Assembly (NCBI RefSeq): GCF_001263395.1
Contig: NZ_CP011786.1
Coordinates: 1,488,001 to 1,552,000, forward strand
Length of the DNA stretch: 64,000 nucleotides
Source: Bifidobacterium actinocoloniiforme DSM 22766
GTDB taxonomy: Bacteria; Actinomycetota; Actinomycetes; Actinomycetales; Bifidobacteriaceae
Direction: 5' to 3'
Notes under the pieces: model-generated
Told to the model about the DNA's origin: nothing
What the model saw: the letters and a program-made list of their open reading frames with translations, nothing else
The model's database searches: none
In this document: positions 42,540 through 53,098 of the stretch, piece after piece
Position numbering within the stretch: the first letter of the stretch is position 1
Layout: each line of letters begins with the position of its first letter
Translations under genes and position numbers: made by a program

Positions 42540-43184
42540 ATGAAGCTCCTCTCGCCTGATTCCGGTCTGATGCGTGGGCTATCGGATTTGGCTGATGCCG
42601 TTTGGATTAACGTCTTGATGCTCCTGTCCTGCATTCCAGTCGTGACTGTCGGCGCGGCCCTCACGGCTGCGCATGATGTTTGCAGGCGCTCGCTGGAGGG
42701 GCGGGGGCATGTGACAGCTGACTACTGTAAGGCATTTCGCGCTAACTTCTTGAAAGCTACCGGGCTTTGGCTGTTCTTCGGCCCCATGCTGGCCTTGTTG
42801 GTCTGGGCTTGGATTTTTCTGCAGATCACGCCTTTGCTGGTCGTCAAATTCGGGTTGTCTGTAGTCTGGGTTCTCGGCTTCGAGTGGGTGTGGGCCTTGC
42901 AGGCTCGTTTCGAGAATTCGCTGGGGCGCACGCTATGGAACTCCTTCATCTTTTCGGTCTCCCACATAGGCTCCAGCTTGACTATGATCGCCATGGACGC
43001 CCTCTATCTGGGGCTGATAGCGGCTTCCTGGGTTTACATGCCGCAAGGGCTCTTCTTACTGGTCATCCTTGGTTTCGGTAGCTTAATCATGCTCCACACC
43101 CCAGTTCTAGAGCGTGCCTTCGCTCGGTACGTTCGGCAGGAATCCTGGCGAGGGGCGAATCAGTCGATTCCGGGCGAACGTTAG
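42540..43184 (+). CDS. YesL-like (DUF624) membrane protein
   Basis: This 214-residue membrane protein has about four to five helices. It contains the YesL hallmark AVWINVLMLLSCIPVVTVGAAL near the N terminus and YCKAFRANFLKATGLW. The family has no firm function but is recurrently found beside carbohydrate ABC transporters, as here. It lies 11 bases before the LacI gene of the second sugar locus. Confidence 0.82.
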   Translation: MKLLSPDSGLMRGLSDLADAVWINVLMLLSCIPVVTVGAALTAAHDVCRRSLEGRGHVTADYCKAFRANFLKATGLWLFFGPMLALLVWAWIFLQITPLLVVKFGLSVVWVLGFEWVWALQARFENSLGRTLWNSFIFSVSHIGSSLTMIAMDALYLGLIAASWVYMPQGLFLLVILGFGSLIMLHTPVLERAFARYVRQESWRGANQSIPGER

Positions 43185-43195
43185 GATAGTCAACC

Positions 43196-44206
43196 ATGGT
43201 CACACTGCAAGATGTCGCGCGCGCGGCCGGGGTTTCAATCGCTACGGCCTCTTGGGCCGTCAATGACAACAAGGACGTACGTATCCCCGAAAGCACTCGG
43301 ATTAAGGTTCGCAAAGTAGCCGAGGAGCTGGGCTACAGGCAGAATGCGCTTGCGCGGAGCTTGGCCCGGGGTCGCTCCGATCTGATTGGTTTTATCAGTG
43401 ATGGTGTGGCAACATCACCCTTCGCCGGTCAGGTTATACAAGGGGCCCAGGATGAGGCTTGGCGTAACGGTAAGATCCTGCTGATCGTGGATACCAATGG
43501 TGACCCACTGATTGAGCAGCGTGCTTTTTCCTTCATGTTGGAACGCCGGGTGGAGGGGATCGCGTATTCCAGTTGGGTGCATCATGCGGTAAAGCCACCC
43601 GAGGAGCTCAAGCAGGTCAACTCTGTGTTGATTAATTGCTTCGATGAAAGCAGGCGGTTTCCTGCAGTGGTGCCTGACGAGGTGCAAGGTGGGCGCACCG
43701 CCACTGAACTCCTGCTGGCTGCGGGCCACAGACGCATAGCTTTCATTAATGAGAAAGAGCCCTCGCCCGCGTCGGTCGGTAGGCTCACGGGATATAAGAA
43801 AGCGTTGTCTACAGCAGGTATTGAGTTCGATGCCGGGCTGTTGACCGAGAGCACGGCCGACCAGGAGGGTGGATATCGGGCTGCTGGGCGTGTGTTGGCA
43901 TCCGGGGCCACTGCTGTCTTTTGCCACAATGACCGTACCGCTATGGGCCTGCTGGACGCCTTGCATGAACGTGGGGTGCGAGTGCCGCAGGACCTTTCCC
44001 TGGTTGGCTTCGACAATCAAGAGGTCATTTCGGCGCACCTGCATCCAGCCCTCACGACTGTTGGCTTACCGCAGTATGACCTTGGGCTGCTGGGTATTCG
44101 CGCTCTACTGGCGCATGGGCGACAGGCGGGTGCTGTATCTGCTGTCGGAGAGGTTCTTCGGGTGGCGTGCCCGGCGATCGTGCGTGAATCCATCCGGGCT
44201 CTTTAA
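43196..44206 (+). CDS. LacI-family regulator of the GH32/GH13 sugar locus
   Basis: This 336-residue regulator has the DNA-binding start MVTLQDVARAAGVSIATASWAV, the hinge NALARSLARG and a periplasmic-binding-like effector domain. It should repress the GH32-ABC-GH13 genes immediately downstream through the sites at 44291 and 45881. It is preceded at 11 bases by the YesL-like gene. Confidence 0.9.
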   Translation: MVTLQDVARAAGVSIATASWAVNDNKDVRIPESTRIKVRKVAEELGYRQNALARSLARGRSDLIGFISDGVATSPFAGQVIQGAQDEAWRNGKILLIVDTNGDPLIEQRAFSFMLERRVEGIAYSSWVHHAVKPPEELKQVNSVLINCFDESRRFPAVVPDEVQGGRTATELLLAAGHRRIAFINEKEPSPASVGRLTGYKKALSTAGIEFDAGLLTESTADQEGGYRAAGRVLASGATAVFCHNDRTAMGLLDALHERGVRVPQDLSLVGFDNQEVISAHLHPALTTVGLPQYDLGLLGIRALLAHGRQAGAVSAVGEVLRVACPAIVRESIRAL

Positions 44207-44231
44207 ATCAGCGCTTTGCGGCGAGGAGCGC

Positions 44232-44256
44232 CTGGGCAGGTGCTTTTGCCTCCCAG
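44232..44256 (+). terminator. Terminator-like hairpin after the LacI gene
   Basis: CTGGG(C)AGG pairs with CCTCCCAG around an 8-nt loop, with one bulged C and only TTT after. It separates LacI from the following promoter. Confidence 0.5.
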
Positions 44257-44257
44257 T

Positions 44258-44302
44258 TTGACAACCTAAAGTAAGCCCTTATAATATTGCTTAATCGCTT
44301 AA
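44258..44302 (+). promoter_or_regulatory. Consensus promoter with LacI-type operator for the GH32-like gene
   Basis: TTGACA (44258-44263) and TATAAT (44280-44285) are both perfect consensus hexamers with a 16-base spacer. TTAATCGCTTAA (44291-44302), a CG-centred near-palindrome, lies just after the -10 box, where a bound repressor would block initiation. The remaining 88 bases to the start codon hold no further obvious element. Confidence 0.8.
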
Positions 44303-44390
44303 ACTACTTTGGTAGCGGTTTTCGGACTTCGTAGTCCTGGATGCATTGGTCGTAGATGACCTAGCCGCTGCCTGTGTCAGAGAGGAACTT

Positions 44391-45785
44391 ATGAGCAAGC
44401 TCTACTACCAATACCTGGGCACTTGGTTCGGTGACTGCATGCCATTTGGCAGTGGTGATGAGTTCTTTCTCTTCCATCAGCGTGACACCCGTCGGCCAGG
44501 ACCTTTTGGAGAACCGTTCGGTTGGTCGCTGGCTACCACCAAGGATTTCGTTCATTATAAGGATTGCGGCACTGCCATAGAGCGGGGCGGCGATGAGGAT
44601 CAGGATCAGTTCATCTACGCTGGCAGCGTCTTTGAAGCGGAGGGCCGCTACCACGCCTTCTACACCGGTTATAACCGTGATTATCCTGCTCAGGGCAAAG
44701 CCTCGCAGGTGTTGATGCACGCGGTCAGTGATGATTTGTATAGCTGGACGAAGACCAAGGATGCTCTGACCTTTACTCCGCAAGAGGGCTACGATCAGGA
44801 CGATTGGCGCGATCCCTGGGTGATTCGCGACGATGCTCGCGGGCTCTATCTGCTGATACTGGGCGCCCGACTTCAAGGACCCAAGACGCAGCAGACCGGA
44901 CGAACCGTCAAATTCAGCTCGCCTGACTTGGAGCACTGGACCTTTGAAGGGGACTTTTGGGCTCCTGACCTGTACACCATGCATGAGATGCCAGATCTGT
45001 TCAAGATGGGTGACTGGTGGTATCACATCGTGACCGAATATAGCGATAAGCACGGCATGGTCTATCGGATGGCTCGGAGCTTGGATGGACCTTGGACGGC
45101 GCCGACGGATGATGCCTTTGACGGCAGCGCTTATTATGCCGGTCGTACGTTTGAGCTTGGTGGGAAGCGCGTACTGTTCGGCTGGGTCGGTACCAAAGAG
45201 AAGAACGACGATCGGCGAAACTATGAATGGGCTGGCACCTTCGTGCCCCACCAGGTGTACCAGCGTCCTGACGGGAGTCTGGGGGTCAAGCCTGTTGATA
45301 CGCTCTGGGAGTCGTTTGCGCAATTTCGCCCCATTGATGATTTGCGCCTGAAGTCGACGGATGGCCGTCGGAAGCGGGTGCTGGCGAGCGACTGTGGCGA
45401 TCTCTTCTCTTTCGATGCTCACGTCAAGTTTGAGGAGGGAACCCGATCCTTCGGGTTCCGGATATACGGGGATGAGGGAACTGGGCAATCCTACCAGTAC
45501 ATATTCAAAGTCAGGGAGAACCGCTACCTCTTTGAGGGCAGTCCTAATTACCCCTGGTTTACGAACATGAACATCGGCCTGGAGCGTCCAATCGAGCTGG
45601 CGCCCGATCGTGATTATCACATCCAGTTGATTGTGGATGACAGCATTGCCACCCTGTATGTCAATGGCGTGGCTCTGAATGCGCGCGCCTATAAGCACTA
45701 TGGCGACGACCTGAGCGTCTTCGTCACCGATGGGGCAGTCGAGCTGTCCGGTATGTCCATCAGTCGATCGTTGAAGGAGGAATAG
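44391..45785 (+). CDS. GH32-like beta-fructosidase family enzyme
   Basis: This 464-residue glycosidase has a five-bladed propeller pattern of clan GH-J and a C-terminal beta-sandwich (about residues 330-460). The catalytic triad can be mapped: nucleophile Asp15 in FGDCMPF, transition-state Asp141 in WRDPW and acid/base Glu199 in HEMPDLF. The nucleophile block differs from the usual NDPNG of GH32, and the acid/base block reads EMP rather than ECP. The exact substrate (fructan, sucrose or another fructoside) is open. There is no signal peptide, so it is cytoplasmic. AGAGGAAC precedes ATG 44391. It lies between its LacI regulator and an ABC importer. Confidence 0.75.
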   Translation: MSKLYYQYLGTWFGDCMPFGSGDEFFLFHQRDTRRPGPFGEPFGWSLATTKDFVHYKDCGTAIERGGDEDQDQFIYAGSVFEAEGRYHAFYTGYNRDYPAQGKASQVLMHAVSDDLYSWTKTKDALTFTPQEGYDQDDWRDPWVIRDDARGLYLLILGARLQGPKTQQTGRTVKFSSPDLEHWTFEGDFWAPDLYTMHEMPDLFKMGDWWYHIVTEYSDKHGMVYRMARSLDGPWTAPTDDAFDGSAYYAGRTFELGGKRVLFGWVGTKEKNDDRRNYEWAGTFVPHQVYQRPDGSLGVKPVDTLWESFAQFRPIDDLRLKSTDGRRKRVLASDCGDLFSFDAHVKFEEGTRSFGFRIYGDEGTGQSYQYIFKVRENRYLFEGSPNYPWFTNMNIGLERPIELAPDRDYHIQLIVDDSIATLYVNGVALNARAYKHYGDDLSVFVTDGAVELSGMSISRSLKEE

Positions 45786-45880
45786 AAAGGCTACCACTTC
45801 ATGATTGTGATGTCGGAGGTGCCTGCCGATGTTGCCAATGGCACCGCCGGGCATCCTGGCCGTTGTGGTCTACGGCCGTA

Positions 45881-45943
45881 TTGCTTAAGCGGTTATCCAT
45901 AGGCGGGTATCGCTAGAGCGGACCATTTCCCGCCGTAGGCGGG
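45881..45943 (+). promoter_or_regulatory. Second copy of the operator and a hairpin before the binding-protein gene
   Basis: TTGCTTAAGCGGTTATCC (45881-45898) shares TTGCTTAA and the CG centre with the site at 44291. At 45929-45943, CCCGCC-GTA-GGCGGG forms a hairpin. A GGCGGG copy at 45902-45907 could pair with the same CCCGCC instead. Both lie in the 187-base gap before the importer genes. Confidence 0.5.
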
Positions 45944-45972
45944 CTCAGACAGATATATATTGGGAGCGTCTT

Positions 45973-47286
45973 ATGAACACAATAGTGAGAGTGACGGCAG
46001 CAGTCGGGGCTCTGGCCATGTCCTTGACAGGGTTGAGCGCCTGTGGCTCATCGTCGGCCAGTTCGGACAAAGGGCACGTGTACTACCTGTCCGCTAAACC
46101 CGAACAGCAAGATGAATTCAAGGATTTGGCCAAGCAGTTCACCAAGGATACAGGCATTCCAGTCGATGTCTCCGTCGCGTCATCGGGCACCTATGAGCAA
46201 TCGCTCAAGAGTGAGCTGGCAAAGTCCAACGCGCCGACCATGTTCGACGTCGACAATAACGATTTCCAGAACTGGGGCAGTTACTACGCGGATATGTCTG
46301 GCACGCAGATATACAAAGACCTGAAAAAGTCCGAGTGGGCGCTTAAGTTGCAGGACAAAGTGGTGGCCGTGCCATTTGTAATGGAACGCTATGGCATTAT
46401 TTACAACAAGGCGCTGATGAAGAAGTACTTCGACGCTAAGTGGTCCACGGTCAAGTCGATCAAAGAGGTCAACAACTTCAAGGCGCTGAAGACTGTGGCC
46501 GATGAGATTCAGAAGCACAAAGACGATATTGGGGTTAAGGGCGCTTTCAGCTCTGCTGGGTTTGACTCAAGCTCCAGTAAGAGATTCGGCGATCAGCTGG
46601 CCCACATCCCCGTGTATTACGAGTATCGCGATCAACACGTGACCGCCGAGCCGCCAACCCTGACCGGCAAGTATACGGACAATTTCAAGCAGATCTTCGA
46701 CCTGTACATCACTGACGCTACTGTTGAGCCCACGCAGCTGTCGAGCGCCACAATGGACGACTCGAACAACGAATTCGCCAGCAAGCAGTCGGTCTTCCTC
46801 CAGAACGGTTCCTGGGGTTATCCGCAAATCAAAGGTCAGGAAGTGCCGGACGAAGACATAGGCGTGCTGCCTATCTACATCGGTGTCCCCGGCGAGGAGA
46901 AGCAGGGGCTTACTGTAAGCTTCATGTATTTCGCAAATAATAAGAACGCTTCCGCCAAGGACAAAGAAGCAACGGCCAAGTTCCAGGAATACATCCTGAA
47001 CAATAAGAACGGGCAGAAGATATTCACGGACGATATGGGCTTCGAGACGCCGTTTAAGTCGTATGACAAGGCTGGATTCAAATCCACGAACCCAGTGCAG
47101 CGCGCTAATGACGCTTACGCAAAGGCCGGCGACTATGACACGGTGATATACCCGCTACCCAGCGCCCAGTGGGTGGCCTCGCTCAGCGATGCGATGCTGG
47201 AGTATGCCCAGGGGACCGGTAAGTGGTCCAAGGTGCAAACTGCGTTCGTGGACGGTTGGGCCAAAGAGTACAAGACCACCCACTGA
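45973..47286 (+). CDS. ABC sugar-binding lipoprotein of the GH32/GH13 locus
   Basis: This 437-residue solute-binding protein has a lipoprotein signal ending in GLSAC, giving lipidated Cys24, followed by a Ser-rich linker. The body has the family-1 pattern, for example AVPFVMERYGIIYNKALMKK and a conserved FLQNGSWGYPQ. The substrate is unknown. The neighbouring GH32- and GH13-type enzymes point to a fructose- and/or glucose-containing oligosaccharide. Confidence 0.9.
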   Translation: MNTIVRVTAAVGALAMSLTGLSACGSSSASSDKGHVYYLSAKPEQQDEFKDLAKQFTKDTGIPVDVSVASSGTYEQSLKSELAKSNAPTMFDVDNNDFQNWGSYYADMSGTQIYKDLKKSEWALKLQDKVVAVPFVMERYGIIYNKALMKKYFDAKWSTVKSIKEVNNFKALKTVADEIQKHKDDIGVKGAFSSAGFDSSSSKRFGDQLAHIPVYYEYRDQHVTAEPPTLTGKYTDNFKQIFDLYITDATVEPTQLSSATMDDSNNEFASKQSVFLQNGSWGYPQIKGQEVPDEDIGVLPIYIGVPGEEKQGLTVSFMYFANNKNASAKDKEATAKFQEYILNNKNGQKIFTDDMGFETPFKSYDKAGFKSTNPVQRANDAYAKAGDYDTVIYPLPSAQWVASLSDAMLEYAQGTGKWSKVQTAFVDGWAKEYKTTH

Positions 47287-47387
47287 TGGCGGCCCCGGGA
47301 CGTCGCTGACGCCCCATGCGCGCGGGCGGTGAAGCTATTCCGCCCGCGCCTCTCGTGAGAACTGATCTGTGGGCTTGGGAGGTTCCT

Positions 47388-48242
47388 ATGATCTCTATGA
47401 TTGGTAAGTCGATACGTCGGTGGTGGATGCTCTTCTCCCTACCGACTCTGGCGGCTTTCATTATTGGCTTTTTAGTACCTTTCGTGATGGGCATATACTT
47501 GAGTTTCTGTCATTTCACTACGGTGACGGACGCCCGGTTCATTGGTGCGGGCAGCTATGTAGAAGCTTTGCAAGATCCGGAATTCTGGCATGCGATGGTG
47601 TTTTCGATTGCCTTTACGCTCATCACTACCCTGGTCATCAACGTCTGTGGTTTCGCTGTGGCGTATATGCTGACGAAGGCAATTAAGGGTGCCAATGTAT
47701 TCCGCTCCGTGTTCTTCATGCCCAACCTGATTGGCGGCATCGTCCTGGGCTATGTGTGGCTGCTCCTGCTCAACGGTGTTCTGGTTCATTGGGACCGGTC
47801 CATCACGTACTCCGGCGTCTATGGATTCTGGGGCATGGTCTTGCTCTACTGCTGGCAGCAAATTGGTTACATGATGATCATTTACATAGCAGGCCTGCAG
47901 GCCTTGCCGGGTGATGTGATCGAAGCCGCTTCCGTCGACGGCGCCAATGGTCGTCAAACTTTGTTCCATGTGACTATTCCCTTGATGATGCCTTCGATAA
48001 CGGTTTGCGCGTTCTTAACCATGACCAATGGATTCAAGATGTTCGACCAGAACCTGGCGCTGACCAACGGCGCCCCATCCAACGCCTCGGAGATGCTGGC
48101 GCTGAATATCTACCGTACCTTCTACGGGCGTGCGGGATTCGAAGGGGTGGGGCAGGCTAAGGCCGTGATTTTCTTCGTCATCGTGGCTTTGATTGCTTTG
48201 ATTCAGAACAGATTGACCACATCCAAGGAGGTGGTGGCATGA
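47388..48242 (+). CDS. ABC sugar permease, MalF-like
   Basis: This 284-residue permease has six predicted helices and the EAA loop EAASVDGANGRQTLFHVTIP. GGGAGG lies before ATG 47388. Earlier in-frame sequence is not transporter-like, so the shorter start was chosen. Its stop overlaps the next start as ATGA. Confidence 0.92.
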   Translation: MISMIGKSIRRWWMLFSLPTLAAFIIGFLVPFVMGIYLSFCHFTTVTDARFIGAGSYVEALQDPEFWHAMVFSIAFTLITTLVINVCGFAVAYMLTKAIKGANVFRSVFFMPNLIGGIVLGYVWLLLLNGVLVHWDRSITYSGVYGFWGMVLLYCWQQIGYMMIIYIAGLQALPGDVIEAASVDGANGRQTLFHVTIPLMMPSITVCAFLTMTNGFKMFDQNLALTNGAPSNASEMLALNIYRTFYGRAGFEGVGQAKAVIFFVIVALIALIQNRLTTSKEVVA

Positions 48243-49075
48243 GCGCCAAAGTAAAGCATGAAGGCTGGTGGAGCCTGCTCTTCGCTGTTGTCAGCTTGGT
48301 ATGGATTTTCCCCATCGCGCTGGTCGTAATCAACTCTTTCAAAAACAAGGCTTATATCACCCGTAACGCGTTCTCCTTGCCGACCGGCCATGCGTTCGTC
48401 GGGTTCGAGAACTACTCGCGCGGTATCGAAAAGACCAATCTGATCGCTTCCTTCGGCTGGACGGTGATGATTACCGTAGGTTCGGTGGCTCTGATTTTGG
48501 TATGCACGTCCATGTGCGCCTGGTGGATTGTGCGCGTTAATAACTGGGTGGCTAAAGCGCTCTATCTGCTTTTCCTTTTTAATATGATCGTGCCCTTCCA
48601 GATGGTCATGTTCACCCTGTCCAAGATGGCTGACATCGTCGGGCTGAACACGCCCTGGGGATTGTGCATTGTGTATCTTGGTTTTGGAGCCGGGCTCGCT
48701 GTCTTCATCTTCACCGGTGTGGTCAAAGGCATTCCCCAGGAGTTGGAGGAGTCGGCCATGATGGACGGAGCAAGCGTGCCGCGCACCTTCTTCCAAATCG
48801 TGGTGCCGATCATGCGCCCCTCGGTCGTTTCCGTGGCAATTCTGGAAGCCATGTGGATTTGGAACGACTTCTTGCTGCCGTACTTGACTTTGGACATGCG
48901 CCGTTTCAAAACCATGAGCATCGCGATTCAGTACCTCAAGGGAGGTTATGGCTCAGTTGACATGGGTGCGATGATGGGTTGCCTGGTTTTGGCGATTATC
49001 CCGATTGTCGTTTTCTACCTGGTCTGCCAGAAGTACATCATCAAGGGGGTGTTGGCTGGAGCGGTCAAGGGGTGA
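48239..49075 (+). CDS. ABC sugar permease, MalG-like
   Basis: This 278-residue partner permease has six helices and the EAA loop EESAMMDGASVPRTFFQIVVP. It is coupled to the previous gene by a four-base overlap. As in the alpha-galactoside locus, no ATPase is encoded nearby. The GH13 gene follows after 92 bases. Confidence 0.92.
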   Translation: MSAKVKHEGWWSLLFAVVSLVWIFPIALVVINSFKNKAYITRNAFSLPTGHAFVGFENYSRGIEKTNLIASFGWTVMITVGSVALILVCTSMCAWWIVRVNNWVAKALYLLFLFNMIVPFQMVMFTLSKMADIVGLNTPWGLCIVYLGFGAGLAVFIFTGVVKGIPQELEESAMMDGASVPRTFFQIVVPIMRPSVVSVAILEAMWIWNDFLLPYLTLDMRRFKTMSIAIQYLKGGYGSVDMGAMMGCLVLAIIPIVVFYLVCQKYIIKGVLAGAVKG

Positions 49076-49167
49076 AGGTCGTCTGCCCTGTAGCGTTCTC
49101 GGGATAGGCTTAAGTCTACGGTTATATCGCGATGCAGGGGAGCAGCGTCGGGAGAGGGGTTTGCGTG

Positions 49168-50913
49168 GTGGCAGACAGAATAGACGGGGACTGGTGGAAG
49201 CAGGCGGTTGTGTACCAGGTGTATCCTCGGTCCTTCAAGGATGCTGACGGGGATGGCTTGGGTGACCTGCGGGGCATCATCAGCGAGATAGGCTACCTGA
49301 AGCAGCTGGGTGTAGACGCCGTATGGCTCTCGCCCTTCTACCCGTCGGAGTTGGCGGACGGCGGTTACGACGTGATCGACTACCGCGATGTGGACCCGCG
49401 CCTGGGCTCCATGAACGACTTTGACCAGCTGGTCGACGGGTTGCATAAGGCTGGAATCAGGCTGATCGTTGATCTCGTGCCCAATCACACCTCGGACCAC
49501 CATGCCTGGTTCAAGGAGGCGTTGAAGGCGGGCAGGGGCTCCGATGCGCGCAGCCGCTACATCTTCCGTGAGGGGCGCGGGAAGCATGGGGAGCTCCCGC
49601 CCAACGATTGGGCTTCCATGTTCGGTGGGTCCGCTTGGGAGCGTGTGCCAGACGGGCAATGGTACCTGCACCTGTTCGCCAAGCAGCAACCGGATTTGGA
49701 CTGGAAGAATCCGGAGGTGCATGAGGATTTCAGACGCACCCTGCGTTTCTGGTCGGATCATGGGGCCGATGGTTTCCGCATCGATGTGGCCCATGGGCTG
49801 GCGAAAGACCTGGACAGCGTCCCCCTGGATCAGATGGATCCTGCCGCCGTCCAGCAAGGGTCCTTGAGCGATGGTTCGAGTCCTCTTTGGGACCGGGATG
49901 AGGTTCATCAGATTTACAAGGAGTGGCGGCAGGTCTTCAATGAGTACGACCCTCCTCGGTTCGCAGTGGGCGAAGCCTGGGTAGCCCCGGAGCGCCAGTA
50001 CCGCTATGCGTCGCCCGACGAGCTTGGGCAGGTCTTCAACTTCGAATTCGCTAAGGCGGACTGGGACCTTTCGCAGATGCGTCGGGCCATCGAAGAGGGG
50101 ATGGCGAACGCGCGCCGTTCAGGGTCCACGACTACCTGGGTGATGAGCAACCACGATGTGCCTCGCCATGCCAGTCGGTACGCTCTGCCGCAGGTCGGCT
50201 CGACCAACTATCACCAGTTGGCCAAGGATTGGCTCTTGCGCGATGGCCGTTCCTACCCCGAGGACCGGGCCTTGGGCACCAGACGGTCCCGTGCGGCCAT
50301 CCTGCTGGAGCTCGGCTTACCTGGTTCCGCATACATCTATCAGGGCGAGGAGCTGGGACTCTTCGAAGTGGCGGATCTGCCTTGGGAACGTCTGGAAGAC
50401 CCGACAGCGTTCAATACCTCGCAAGCCGCTAGCGACAAAGGTCGTGACGGTTGCCGGGTGCCCCTGCCCTGGGACTGCGGGGATCGGCCTGACCCGGATG
50501 CCTCGGCACCGGCTTTCGGGCGCGGGGCCTCGTTCGGCTTCTCGCCCGCAGCGCGGGAGGACGGCTCCGCGTGTGCGGACCCTCATTTGCCGCAACCGCT
50601 TTGGTTCGGTGATTTTGCGGTCAACCGCGAGGAAGCGGACCCTGGTTCCATGCTCAACCTTTACCGGCGGGCGTTGGCTGCGCGCGCCTCCATGCTGACG
50701 GGTTTGAGCCAGGAAATTGCATTGTCCCAGCCGCAGGAGCGGACTCTGGCGTACTCCCGAGCCGATGCGGCAGGGAAACCCGCCTTCGTGAACCTGACGA
50801 ATTTCGGTCCCAATCCCGTCGCGTTGCCTGATGGCGAAGTCATCCTGAGCTCGGTGCCGCTGGCCGACGGCTTGTTGCCTTCGGACGCTTCGGCCTGGTT
50901 GAGTCTGAGCTAG
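49168..50913 (+). CDS. GH13 alpha-glucosidase-type enzyme
   Basis: This is a cytoplasmic (no signal peptide) GH13 enzyme of about 581 residues, likely cleaving alpha-glucosidic bonds in small sugars. It starts with WWKQAVVYQVYPRSFKD. The catalytic residues are Asp206 (GFRIDVAHG), Glu269 (VGEAWVAP) and Asp330 (SNHDVPRH). This pattern is shared by actinobacterial alpha-glucosidases and some sucrose-active relatives. The C-terminal domain ends in a short beta sheet. The start is uncertain: GTG 49168 and 49165 both follow GGAGAGGGG, and ATG 49132 is possible. A strong terminator follows. Confidence 0.85.
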   Translation: MADRIDGDWWKQAVVYQVYPRSFKDADGDGLGDLRGIISEIGYLKQLGVDAVWLSPFYPSELADGGYDVIDYRDVDPRLGSMNDFDQLVDGLHKAGIRLIVDLVPNHTSDHHAWFKEALKAGRGSDARSRYIFREGRGKHGELPPNDWASMFGGSAWERVPDGQWYLHLFAKQQPDLDWKNPEVHEDFRRTLRFWSDHGADGFRIDVAHGLAKDLDSVPLDQMDPAAVQQGSLSDGSSPLWDRDEVHQIYKEWRQVFNEYDPPRFAVGEAWVAPERQYRYASPDELGQVFNFEFAKADWDLSQMRRAIEEGMANARRSGSTTTWVMSNHDVPRHASRYALPQVGSTNYHQLAKDWLLRDGRSYPEDRALGTRRSRAAILLELGLPGSAYIYQGEELGLFEVADLPWERLEDPTAFNTSQAASDKGRDGCRVPLPWDCGDRPDPDASAPAFGRGASFGFSPAAREDGSACADPHLPQPLWFGDFAVNREEADPGSMLNLYRRALAARASMLTGLSQEIALSQPQERTLAYSRADAAGKPAFVNLTNFGPNPVALPDGEVILSSVPLADGLLPSDASAWLSLS

Positions 50914-50981
50914 CCCGCCGCCCGGTTTGCCCGGTTCCGATCAGGGATGCTCGGGTGCGGCACGCCGTCTTCGCGGGCGCG

Positions 50982-51023
50982 GAGCCGTTCCTAGCCATGC
51001 GCTGGGGGCGGCTCTTTTTGTTT
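50982..51023 (+). terminator. Rho-independent terminator of the GH13 gene
   Basis: GAGCCG pairs with CGGCTC, with an inner CTAGC/GCTGG stem, and is followed by TTTTTGTTTT. Confidence 0.85.
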
Positions 51024-51054
51024 TCGGATGTTTTGGCGAAGCGGGAATAATGAG

Positions 51055-51087
51055 TTGCCTACGGAAGTTGAGTGATGTAGGCTCAAG
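51055..51087 (+). promoter_or_regulatory. dnaK promoter with HAIR operator
   Basis: GTTGAGT-N7-GCTCAAG (51067-51087) matches the HAIR consensus CTTGAGT-N7-ACTCAAG, the HspR binding site. It overlaps a promoter, TTGCCT (51055-51060) and TAGGCT (51078-51083) with a 17-base spacer. HspR is encoded at the end of the same operon, giving negative autoregulation. The 133 bases on to dnaK hold no clear gene. Confidence 0.85.
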
Positions 51088-51219
51088 TTTCAGTGGCGGG
51101 TTGCCGGGCTCCTGGAGACGGGAGCGGGCGGGCCGCTGATGGATGAGAGCGATAACGTAACGCAAGGAAACGAGGCTCCGGGCGCATGGCCCGGGCCGCA
51201 AAAGCCAGGAGGCAACACA

Positions 51220-53097
<1,878 letters not shown>

Positions 53098-53098
53098 C

